Shown here: piece after piece, positions 35,718-46,602 of the stretch
Numbering within the stretch: the stretch's first letter is position 1
Layout of the letters: each line of letters begins with the position of its first letter
From: Hanleya hanleyi
Lineage: Eukaryota > Mollusca > Polyplacophora > Lepidopleurida > Hanleyidae
DNA length: 64,000 nt
Assembly: GCA_036873755.1 (NCBI GenBank)
Contig: JAVTVY010020492.1
Span: 1 to 64,000, forward strand
Reading direction: 5' to 3'
Notes under the pieces: generated by a model
Told to the model about the DNA's origin: nothing
The model's input: the letters and a program-made list of their open reading frames with translations, nothing else
The model's database searches: none
Program-made: the position numbers and the translations under genes

Positions 35718-36917
35718 TATGTATCTGAAAAACGTTTCAACTGGTGCTGGATTCACTCAAATATCTGGTGATTCATTGATAAAATTGAGTCATTTCGTTA
35801 TCAATCAAGATAACAGTTTACAGACCTATCAGTTCGACACGACTCGATCAACCAAGGACAGGAGAACTGTTGTGTCTGCAGTGATCAGCTGTTATCAACT
35901 GAGTTCGATCATGTACGGGTTGGTTTGATATTATGATCGTTTTTAAAAGGTTTTTCATGCGTATTTTAACAAATAGGTAAAAGTTTTAACTGGAACCAAG
36001 CAAGATAAATGTTCTAAATCAGGATGAACCTTTGGTGGGCATTTTGTGTCCAAAATGATCCAGGTCACACATGCATTCCAGATGAAAAAAAAAGAGAAAA
36101 GTTTTAGACCGGCCCCGGAGTGGCATTGCTATTATGGTCATTTTGCAAAGTCGGCAAATTTTTCAGGAAAACTATAAAGATCTCTAATCTGAATTGACTT
36201 GAAATATTAATTAGGCCTCACTTATTCCAGCGATTGAGAAGTTTTTTTTCCTTTGAGAGAACTAGAAAAAGTGATCTACTTTAGCACATCAACAGTGTCT
36301 CTGCATGGGTAATGATAAATACATGCAATTTTATTGGAGTGGTAGAGACATGTGTTGCAGAGTTTGAGGAACATGATTGTAAACAGCCATGAAGGATATG
36401 ATCTACTTTTGGAGAAGAATAGGTGTGATGAAGAGAACGTAGTTTACGCAATTTTCACAGATTCCAATGGCTTGATCAGAATTTGAAATGAGAATTATTT
36501 TTTTTAAATTCCGTTTTATTAGGAATAAATCATACGAGGCTTAAATTTTGAAAAAAATATTCAGTAGTTATCTTTTGTGGAATTCTGTGAATGCTATGTG
36601 TGTGCAAGACAGTAAAACTTCCATAATCAAGAGTCGCTATAATACCAAACTGATCCATAGCATCTCTAGAATTCCAACAGATTAACCTGACCAGCTGAAG
36701 AACTACATAAATTCTCAAGATTTACTTACAGCATTCAGATTACGTAATGAAAATACACACGTAAATTAATACATGTATTTACAAATATTTGCGTATATAA
36801 TTTTATCTGAATTAATAAACTTTGATACACTATGAAAGTAGCTTTGGGAGTTCAGCAGATCTGGTGGGCTGTTCAATGTCTCAAATATAACTGATGCAGC
36901 TGATTGCTATAGTAACA

Positions 36918-37010
36918 GGAGAGAGAGAGAGTTAAGGTTTAACGTCGCGTTCAGCAATATTTCAGCTATATACATGTAGCGCCGATCAAACAAAATTCTA
37001 AGTATTCAAG
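36918..37010. repeat. SINE-like fragment
   Basis: A GAGAGAGAGAG run, then TTAAGGTTTAACGTCGCGTT, CAGCAATATTTCAGCTATAT and CGCCGATCAAACAAA. This is the cleanest copy in the window of the repeat whose head seeds the 72-bp satellite. Confidence 0.68.
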
Positions 37011-37029
37011 TTAATAACTTAGTAATCCA

Positions 37030-37075
37030 ACACATTAAAACATACACACATTAAAACATACACACATTAAAACTT
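37030..37075. repeat. 15-bp tandem repeat
   Basis: ACATTAAAACATACAC occurs three times in tandem with a final variant. Confidence 0.85.
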
Positions 37076-39404
37076 ATGCAACAAACCGATTTCTCTCAAA
37101 TAACCTAAAACACAGTCCTCCCCCACCCGACCAAAGAGATCTTCTGAAGTAGTTGCTCGATAAAAAGAATCTCTTACAATCTTAAAATCTATACAATTGA
37201 TAAGAATATTTTTCACTGTGAGATCTTGGAATACACCTTGGGATTGGCTCTTTTTTTAGTAAATTTCGTGTTAATCGTGTATGGCCGATTCTACATTGCC
37301 TGATCATGGCTTAATCAAAACTTTTCTGGCTGTTCCCCGAAATCCCACATACAATGTGCAAATGCAGTATCTCATAGAAGGACAATCACACACATCTCTT
37401 TAAACTCTACTTTTAGATTTTTGTTTGGTTTTGTCAATCTCCCAACATCAGAGTTTGTATTACAGTAACCTCCTAAAGTGTCAGTATAACATCCTCTGAC
37501 TGCATTGGGTCGAAAATGTGGTCAATACTTGATGCAAGGATGCATTGTTTGAGCCTTAGTGTAGCTGAAAAAGCCCTGGGTTTGGACCCTTTGTTGTCCT
37601 TGGCTATATTAAATGTGACATGCATTGCACAATCAGTTTTTATCTATTTGATCGACAGGTTCGAAACATCAAGTATCTATAGATCTGCATATGAGAGAGA
37701 GGAAAAATGTATCCAGTATATCTTATAGGAGGATTAAGTTTTATACTAAATTATTACACAAGAACACATGGTTGAATGCTTTGTTATCTGTGCCTACTCC
37801 GCTCATTTTAATAATGGACAATTCTGATTGGCCGAGACTGATGCGCACAATGCGTGTATTTTTAACCCCAATGCAATCACAGGGTAAATCTGAAAATAGG
37901 AGGTACATGTATATTATCTGATGCCATGAGAAAGGGTTTCCCCAGTTAAATGCAAAATTTAGATTTTTCTGTTTGACACATGACCAGTAATATTTAACCC
38001 AGAATGAAACTGGATGCTAACAGGTGTTAGATTATTTAGGTGAGCAGACAATCCAGGTAATATCTATAATATTATACAGTATTTTGTAAGGTGATACAGG
38101 TTCTGTAAAGTGATATCACCACTAACAAATATATAATGATAACCTGATTTGTATATTGACACTGCAAGCTCATACAGGCATAGAGAGGAGGATTAAAGAA
38201 AAAATACCTTTGGACTTGTGCAGGTGAGTGAATTAAAGAGAGTGAATTAATATGGCATTAAAATTCTGGGATTGGGTCAGCCTTCACCCTTTCCTCTGAA
38301 TGGTCAATCTTGAGATGACAATAACTCTATTATACATCTGTACAATGTCTATACACCTTCCAAGTGTGGAGAGGTGGACATTTAGAATATATGAGCTCTT
38401 CAGCAGAGGGGAGAAATGTTCAAGTGATGTTTGCTTAGCCCTACCACTATAATGAGAGATTAACAATCCATTCCAATGTGTATGTCATGCTGTGTTTACT
38501 GTGAGCACTCAGACATCTAGCAGAAGTCCAATAAATCACATTCAAGACATATGGCAGGATTCATACATAGACTGCCCACTAAAAAGTGAGTTAATTTTGT
38601 TGGCACACACACAATAGGTTATCGCAGTGTTGTACAATGCAGGATATGCCGTTCCACCATTATGAATTAAAAGTGTAAATATATAGGTTTAAGCTTACCA
38701 CATGTACCCAGGTGACATTTATTCACCGGATCACTTTTCGATAATTTCACCAAAAATATTTATTTGAATTTAAAATACAGACGTTTTTCAAAATATTTAT
38801 TTGGATTCAAAATACATATGTTAGGTCATCTGTTGCCACAGTAAACGAATACATGTATGGTTACTGTTTAACTGAGAGAATTGATATCAGCCGTGATTCA
38901 CTGATATATATTTCCATAACAGAGATATCGTTAGGGTTATTCGTCGAAAAGCTGCCTTCAAACCGTGTGACACTGCCGTTTTGAAATACACTGAATATCT
39001 GTTGAGTAGATTTCAAGATAAATATACTTTTGGCGATCAGTGAAAAAGTTAGACAGAACAGTTCTTGGTTTCTGCAAGAATCCTGCAAAAAATAGCGAGA
39101 CCCCTACAGGGGTAAATGGAGTGTAGTGCAAAGCACCCTGGGAGAGGATGGTATATTATTATCAAGTTATCTGTTGAATTTCATGAAATTGCCAACAAAT
39201 ATACATGTAGATAATCAATAGTTTATCCATTTCCATGGATGGCCGAATGTCACATTTACACAAAGATCATACTTGTTTACAAACTACCATTGAGCCAAAT
39301 TTGAGGTTAGAATTTATACTTCATGAAGAACCATGAAACAATCAACGTGGAATGGGATTTTCTCTGTATCGATCAGAGCTGAGAACCAATAGATATCTTA
39401 TCTT

Positions 39405-39650
39405 ACATGTAGATGGGAGAAATATACACAACAGATTTATAGTTGATGGACAAAAGCATTCAAAAGTTAACCAATAGACAAGACTTTCAAATGAAAAATT
39501 CGCAAAATTGTTGAAAAAAAATTTCCCCCAGATTCAGACAGAGCTGAAAAACTAAAATTGTCTTCCCATAGACAGGAGCAATGTGCACAATAAATTTGAA
39601 GTTGATTGACGAATGCATTCAAAAGTTATCTAAGGGAAAAGAATGGGGAA
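39405..39650. repeat. Two-unit core of another HINE-like element
   Basis: A segment marked by GCATTCAAAAGTTA, preceded by a GTTGATxGACxAA block, occurs at about 39425-39475 and again at about 39598-39630, roughly 170 bp apart. Size and style resemble the tandem cores of pearl-type elements, but no ends were delimited. Confidence 0.4.
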
Positions 39651-39891
39651 AAGAGGAAGAAACTGAGAAGAAACTTGACAAAAACATGCCTAATAAGCAT
39701 GGTATCATAACATAGAACGTGTGATGGTATGTTTTAAAAATATAAAAAAAAAGCCCTACCACTGTATGTCATACAGGTCTGATCAATATCTGAATGGTGA
39801 TGGCATAATAAACACAAATTAGAGCAAAATATAACGTTACAATTCACTGAGGTTACCCGGTGTAATAGTAGGGCGCTATTAAGCCCAACTC

Positions 39892-40268
39892 ACACTATGA
39901 ACATTTTGTTGTATTAGAACAAAAACACTGTTCAGAACATGTTTTGTCTGCAGTGTGAGGTGCCCAGAACCACGAACATGTTTTCGTCCTCAAAACAGTT
40001 TTTGTCTTCAGCGTGTGGTGATTGCGAACAGTTGTCCGAACATTTACCAACAGTTATCCAATCAACTGGCAGCTGTCAGTCATGTGACGAAGCCGCTCTC
40101 ACATGACACAACAAAATGGCTCCCATCACATGAACGACAGCCTCGCTGCTTGATCGCGGCGAGTGGCGGTCAAGAGAAAATGTTCGCAGTGTGAGGTTAC
40201 CACGAACAAAAACACAAACAAACTGTTCTGTTCTAATACAACAAAATGTTCGTAATGTGAGTCGGGCT
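39892..40268. mobile_element. Harbinger-like MITE, 377 bp
   Basis: Inverted ends of about 40 bp: AGCCCAACTCACACTATGAA on the left, AGCCCGACTCACATTACGAA in reverse on the right, continuing through CATTTTGTTGTATTAGAACA. The flanks are TTA on both sides (39889-39891 and 40269-40271). A 3-bp TTA duplication is the PIF/Harbinger signature. Short frames inside overlap the inverted repeats and are not genes. Confidence 0.85.
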
Positions 40269-43200
40269 TTAACATGAAGAAATTTAGATGTAGAAATGTA
40301 CCAGAATATAGAGGTGGAGTATAGCTCAGAAGCCTTTATTTCCATGATCAACAAACCCACCTGAGTCTAGAACAGTCTACAGGAAAGAGATTGAAACTTT
40401 TTTTTTCTAACTAACTTTCTGTGCAGAGAAACAGTATAGAAACAGCTGGGGAAAAATATTCATTAAATAGTCTCTACTTTCATTAGTCTGTTCATCAGTC
40501 ATCATTCTGAGAAACCAGAGGCTCCTAGTTTAAAATGCACACGAAAAACATCCCAAAGACAGTCGAACTAGTTCTGGTGAACCTCAGCATGCACTCTGCA
40601 TAACAGGGTTATGGTTGTTATCAGAAGGGAGACAACTGTGACATGACAAAACCTCTCCCACCCATTATGATTGCTGTACATGTTGCAAAACGTCCATGTG
40701 CACACGTGCTGTTTTGATGCGAATCAGATTCAAGCGCAGGGAACGTTATAATGCTATCTGATAGCGACAGGTAATAACCAGATGTCAAACAAAAACAAAC
40801 AAATCCCAGCAAAAAGTTATCAAAGTTTATAAACACTAGGATTTTTTATTCCCTCAATAAATAGTCACATATCGGAGATGTCTGCACTGCCTGTGAATGT
40901 ATCTTCTATACCTACATACAGAGGTATGGTGAAGATATCGACATTTACTCTATAGTAGTATAGTTAAGTGCGAGTCCATGCTTTTTATTTTGGAACCACA
41001 TGCTGCTGATTCTTTGTAATGTATATCATGAATTCCAGTGTGACAGAATCACGGTTTGGAAGTTACTTCAAAAGTTTGAAGTGCTCATTACTTCTCTATA
41101 GGTAGATTTTCTACATCTTGTCGGCCAATAGTTACTGCAGTCAAGTTCAAATAAAGTATAATATCCTCCAAAAAATATTGCAGATTTTTCGTTAAATTGT
41201 TTTTGGAAATGTCTGTGAAGGATTCACAGTGAACGTCCTCCATTTTGACTAATGTTGCTGGTTTAATTTTTTCTGCTGCTCTCTTACTGATTATTCGTAT
41301 ATGCCATCTCCTACTAACATACACTACCTAAGGAGGATAAGACTTTTTTCCTCGTGAAAAAAGAGTGATTGTGTCCGTGACGGAATCACGAGTATGTGTG
41401 AATTTTAAATCTTCTCGGTAAAAGATCTTTAATAATTACACATTTTCTCCAAGAAAATATTCCTAGATGAATTTATCACTTCTAATTATAAAATTAAGAC
41501 TGAAGCTTGAATCAAATCTTCTCTGTTACTGGCGTGTTTCCAGAGATTATAGAAAGTGAATAGAAAAAATAAACAGCAAATGTGGGGTGAATTATGTGCG
41601 AAAAAGAGCGTTTTTTTGGTGACGGATACTTTTCAGTGGATACATGTATATGCAATTTATACGCCCTGATGAAGAAAACTAATGATACCCTGTTTACCCA
41701 GTTTGTATACAAAATCTTCAAACTACACAGTACCTTTATATGTTTGGTTTATACATCAAAAATGCAGTTTGACAGTAATTAATAATTTGACCCAATAGAA
41801 TACATGGCAGTGTGACTAACGTCACAGGACCTACGAAGTACAGTAGGCGTTAGGACTCGAACGCGAACTGAACTCTTGGAAATCCCCACACCCAGTTGAA
41901 ATCCTGCATATATTAAGATGGGCACTGCCCAAGTCAGAATCGCCAGTGATTTTCATCAAAAATCACCAGAAATTTTCATCAAAAGTAGGTCAGCTCAGAA
42001 CTTGTTGGTAACAGTCTCCTAATGCGCCTTCATTCCAAAATAAATAACACTCGCCGATTTAATTTTACAATTTTCTAATTAAAGGAAACAGATTGAATAA
42101 TATAGGTTCAGTAGATTTCAAGCTTTACGTGTGAAAATACATTTACATCTCTTTAATGGTTTTCAGTGCCCTTGTACAGGATCAAAACAACTTTTTGAAT
42201 CACATTATTTTCCCAACAATACGACAATTTTTATATATATATCACTATAGTAGAAAGGTAGCATTTATGTAGTTTACGGTAATTCAACTCACGACCAACA
42301 CCTTCTATGCACAAGATAATAATGATTCTATGTCATTCTCCTGAGTATACCCGGTACAAAGACGAATAAATAGCATCTCTACATCACGTTGTTATCTAGA
42401 TATATGAGACAACACATTTTGGGCATCGGCAATCTGATGAATGTACTATTCCAGTTTTCTTGTTTCACATTATATTCTATGGCGGTTGATCGGTGATTTT
42501 CTTCATTGATAAACGTTAAACCACCTAGCTTTAACTAATTCTGCTAGGCTGTCTTCATTCAGACTGTACAACCTACACAGTCCACAGAAAATACACCGCA
42601 CATTCTTGTACTCCCAGCCTGATCACATTTGATGGCAAGTTTAGCGGGCAGTTTAATGTCTAAGCTAGGAAATGTTCCAGGATAGTTGACAGGACACCGA
42701 CCACTGTAATTTGATGTGACAAGCAGCAGAGTAGAAACCAGCCTTATCTCAGTGGGCTTGGATATAAATCACTGTTAAAAACCACAAGGCTCGATAGAGC
42801 CTCTCTCTGTGTTTGTTCCAAGGACAAGCCTTAATGACTTTTAAATCCACTGATAAGGCTTCATGGTCATAAAAGGAACATGATACTGTTAAAGGCCACA
42901 TGGATGGTATGTATCTATTACAATATACTGAAGTGTTAATTATAAATCTAATTTTAATCAGAATTATTTCAGAAAAATTAATTATAAATAAATTCGATCA
43001 GCTCAGAACTTGCTGGTAACAATGCCCTAATGCACGTTCATGCCAAAAATCAAGGTTCTAATGTCAACGGTTCTCCTTATTTTGCCGACGAAAGGATTCA
43101 GATGGACTGACTCACTCACTCATTACCGGACAATTTGCGATCTGTAGCCTACTTCGTAAGAAAATTACTGTTTCATCTGATTGTAGATGATGTTCAACAG

Positions 43201-43441
43201 TAAATCTGTACAATTTTATTTGGGAGGTCCGAGGAATAAATGGTTCTCTTGTATTGGTGAAATGGTGAATGGGTTTTGGAATACCTCTAATGAAACCAGG
43301 AGGCTCACACAATAGGACCAGAGGATAAACAGGAAGTGCTAGTTCTGCCAGTTGATTGGTTATATGAACCAAAATCGACAAACAGGAAGTGGCAATCACA
43401 GAATCTGATTGGATATCATATTCCATCATGACCAATTTTCA

Positions 43442-43739
43442 AGTTATGGGAAAAATTTAATCAGCCATTCCAATAAATTTGATTATCCCCCTAGAATCAA
43501 GGAAATAACAAAGAGATAATGGATTATCTGTATGATTTTGAACCATTTTGCCAACTTCCTGTTGTCCAATAAATTTGATTATCCCCCTGGTGTCAAGGAA
43601 ATAACAAAGACATAATGAATTATCTGTATGATTTTGGACCATTTTGCCAACTTCCTGTTGTCCAATAAATTTGATCATCCCTTTATCTAATGGTGGAAAA
43701 TCCACTTCCTGTTATTGAATTATTGGAGTATTTACTGTA
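43442..43739. mobile_element. Mariner-like MITE with internal 96-bp duplication
   Basis: The right end ATTGAATTATTGGAGTATTT-ACTG-TA is the AATTCAATC family end. CAATAAATTTGATTATCCCC recurs at 43471, 43567 and (partly) 43663, giving two full 96-bp tandem units, so one MITE segment has been amplified. The repetitive 82-residue minus frame is a by-product. Confidence 0.8.
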
Positions 43740-44689
43740 AATGAACATCCATATCCATTAATTGAATGTATACATGGAAGATATTGTACAAACTATACGA
43801 GCTATATATATATCTTACAGTTCTATGAAGACTGACATCTGACGTCACTCACCAGTGATAGAACCACGAACGAAGATCTCAGGTGAGATTCTCTGACTGT
43901 TATATAGTTAGAAAGTGAAAGATTGGAACTCGTTAGGATGTCAGAAACCTGTAATTGAGATGTCACATTTTCACCAAGACCAGAGAAATAATTAACCACT
44001 GCTTGTCTATCTCCCACAACAAGGCATTGGACAAATCAAGTTTGGCACTTTCCGCACTACAAAGAGAAAACTTCCGGTTTGTTCTTTGATTTCTTCCGAC
44101 ATGTTATCTGTAATCTCCTCACCCTCTGTAAGGAAGCTCCCTCAAAATAAGCCACTCACACGTAAACTACTCGTTGATGAAACGAAAGCAGATGTGAATT
44201 CTCTTCTGATCTGCAGTCACACCAATAAGAGTTTCTTGAGCAGACATACATGTAACAGACAGACAAAAGAAAATTGTTGATTTGCCGATGTCAATCACGG
44301 GGAGTACTGGGAGATACAAGTGAAATGGTGGGAAGTAAAATATAATCCATATGCCTGAATTTTTCAATGAAAATAAAACACACAAGAAATACAAAGGACA
44401 TGGTGCATTTTAGAGAGTTTTTGGCACCAATGAGACTCAGTTAACATATATGTAGAAACCACTAATGTCTATCTGCTTGAATGCTCATGGTACAATTGTA
44501 ATGATGGGGTACCGGGTGTTCAGGTTCTTCAATAACAACATCTTAAAGTAGTGTATTTCTGCAAATCGTCAATTTTGAGGTGAAAACAGTCTAAATCGTC
44601 TCTGAAAACATATGAAGCCAGTTGAGAATCAAAAATCGTTTTTTTGGACAACAACTACATGCACCTTGACAATAACATGACAAAGCTGG

Positions 44690-44790
44690 GGTATGTTTGT
44701 TTGGGTCGCCATGTGACCAATGGGGTTGGGTGCGACGTTAAACTTCAAACAACCAACCAACCAACCAACCAACAAATGTGTTGATAAAAA
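44690..44790. repeat. SINE-like 3' tail with (AACC)n
   Basis: GGGGTTGGGTGCGACGTTAA followed by ACTTC and a CAACCAACCAACC run. GCGACGTTAAAC plus a short tandem tail is typical of molluscan SINE 3' ends. Confidence 0.6.
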
Positions 44791-44989
44791 GTTTATTTTG
44801 GTTGTGGACTGGCTACATATAGAAAAAGGTGCTGTTTTCACCCCCACATTGACTGCAGACCCAAAGCACCATAGTTGCCATGACTGATTTTTGAAAACAC
44901 AAGGAAAGCTACAAACAGCGCCTAAATGTAATGAAGTGAACCATTAGAGGAGCTAAAAAATGTTCACGGTACTAAATTTCTCAGCAGTC

Positions 44990-45285
44990 ATTTTTCTAGG
45001 TTACGGTATGTAACCTTTTCAGAAAATTATCGAAAAATGCAGATAAGTAGACTTAATTTGCTTATTTGGACCAAGCAGCTACAAGACATGCCAACTGAAA
45101 TTTATATTACAAGAGAAAATCTCATGGATATGGATATCTTCAAATCCTGTTAAACATGTCTACAAAGTTTTAGAAGCTTCTGATGAAAACTGTGGGAGTA
45201 GTTGATTACGTAAGGAAAGTGTGACGGACGGACAGGACAGAAACTATATGCCTCTCAGCATACTTCGCAATGCGGAGGTACAAAA
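44990..45285. mobile_element. HINE-like element fragment, third type
   Basis: A single core-like segment ends in GTGACGGACGGACAGGACAG. A small hairpin follows (CCTC, GCAT, ACTTCGCA, ATGC, GGAGG) about 30 bp before the RhoGEF donor at 45321. Microsatellite plus hairpin order matches the HINE right ends at 8660-8748 and 61240-61312. Confidence 0.5.
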
Positions 45286-45321
45286 AGTCTAACAGATAAA
45301 TAAGTTCAGTTGATCCCTTAC

Positions 45322-45520
45322 CTAATAATTCATCCTCTTCATCCTCCTCTTCCTCGGACACATCTTCTAGACCTTGTGCCAGAGAATGCACACCACCGAG
45401 CAGACTGCATGAAGTAGACGCCACAATCAACTTGGCACTGTCCATACATATATCCATGTCAGTCGTTCTGGCGGCGAAATTTAACAGATCATACGCCGAC
45501 TGCTCATCTTCACCGGAGAA
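45322..45520 (-). CDS. RhoGEF gene, exon 1 of those seen (pre-DH segment)
   Basis: The minus strand reads acceptor TTTCTCGAACAG, 199 bp open, donor GTAAGG. It codes 66 residues plus one base: it starts FSGEDEQSAYDLLNFAARTT, continues with MDICMDSAKLIVASTS and ends with the acidic run SEEEEDEEDELL. The start is phase 0. The end is phase 1 and joins in frame to the DH exon at 25006-25108. The acidic linker directly before a DH domain is seen in several RhoGEFs. The helical part in front matches no domain I can name. Codon use is clearly higher in GC than the flanks. Confidence 0.72.
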
Positions 45521-45673
45521 CTGTTCGAGAAAGACAAAATGGGAACAAATGATGAAGATTAGATTGATATCAAATAGCTGTAAATGTTGTAAGAGCTTGG
45601 TAAATTGACATATAAATTATTTCTTTATCTGGAGAGTAAGATTTATGGGAGATAGCGATTGAAATATGAGTGC

Positions 45674-45885
45674 AGTAAACGCTCTAATAATTCAATCACC
45701 TCCAAATTCTGTCTGGCAGTCGCTCTAATAAATTTAATCACCTCCTATACCTGCTATGTTGTTATGTTTTTGTATCATTTCATTCAACTCTCTGATCTAA
45801 TCAATTTTTACCACTTTCTGTGATTTAGTTGCTAGAAAGTTAACCACATGGTAACCTCTCTAATAATACTCACATATTAAAACAC
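45674..45885. mobile_element. Mariner-like MITE fragment (AATTCAATC family)
   Basis: CAGTAAACGCTCTAATAATT with CAATCACCTCC is the family left end. A second start-like block GCTCTAATAAATTTAATCACC follows 45 bp later. The right end is degenerate. Confidence 0.55.
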
Positions 45886-46088
45886 ATTTTAGAAGTCAAT
45901 TCCAGGAAGTATTTTGTGAACATTCAGCCCTGACTGTTCAGATCTCTGATTGTTGTATATTATGTTAGCAAAAGAAAATGTCCATCAGTTTAATGTTTTT
46001 AAATTTAATGAATTATAGCTAGTCTAAAAAATTATTGAATGATTAGAGAGATTACTGTATACGACAAGATGTAGAATCTATAATGGAC

Positions 46089-46602
46089 TACCTAAATTCC
46101 TCTAAGACCAGGAAGAGAAATTTCCTACCAATTAAATCTGGGGTGATCAAATTTATTAGAACAGGGATCAGGGGTCGAAATTTACACCTGTCTACCTGTC
46201 TCTGTCTCTATTGACAGGTAGCCAATAATTTTGTTTTGGTGTTAATAATATATCTTCAACAAAATTCATTCAAAACACCTGCTAAGTGCAAGTAAACAAG
46301 GTGTCATTAATTTAATAGTGTCTTGCAACATCTAACTTTGTCATTAATCTCGAGTTACGATTGCATGTTCAGGTAATTCTTAAAGATGACAGGTAAACAT
46401 TTCGGTCACCTGTCTCGTATGACAGGTAAATTATTTTGAATATTTCGACCCCTGGGGATTTGACAAAATGGTTCAAAATCATGCATATTATTTCTTTGTT
46501 ATTTCAAAGAACTTAGAGGGTGATCAAAATTTATTAGAACTATCGATTTAATTTTGTCGCCGAATTGGGAGGGAGGTTTGAATTATTACAGGGATTATCG
46601 TA
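46089..46602. mobile_element. Mariner-like MITE (AATTCAATC family) carrying E7
   Basis: The right end GAATTATTACAGGGATTATCG-TA and internal TGGGGTGATCAAATTTATTA/GGTTCAAAATCATGCATA match the copies at 23878 and 43442. Element E7 sits inside it. Confidence 0.7.
46169..46454. mobile_element. CAGGG element E7, 286 bp
   Basis: CAGGGGTCGAAAT is a perfect 13-bp inverted repeat at both ends. An exact GGGAT duplication flanks it (46164-46168 and 46455-46459). Subterminal palindromes ACCTGTC/GACAGGT occur near both ends, as in E1, marking E1 and E7 as close relatives. Confidence 0.92.

Larger units (their letters stand above)
25109..45321 (-). other. About 20-kb intron of the RhoGEF gene
   Basis: Donor and acceptor phases on the two sides agree, so no intervening exon is required. 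The interval holds SINE-like, mariner-like, Harbinger-like and CAGGG elements and several minisatellites, listed separately. It also holds two promoter-like islands near 30.4 and 32.7 kb. Stretches without an entry (for example 26.7-27.9, 31.0-32.1, 37.1-39.4, 40.3-43.4 kb) show nothing I recognise beyond dispersed low-complexity DNA. Confidence 0.55.

Noticed and set aside
41840..41880. B-box-like GTTCGAGTCC on the minus strand
   Set aside because: No A box or cloverleaf could be drawn, so no tRNA or tRNA-derived SINE is called.
43823..44045. Minus-strand exon with good acceptor and GTGAGT donor
   Set aside because: All three frames contain stops between the acceptor and the donor; the 64-codon frame starts after a TGA.
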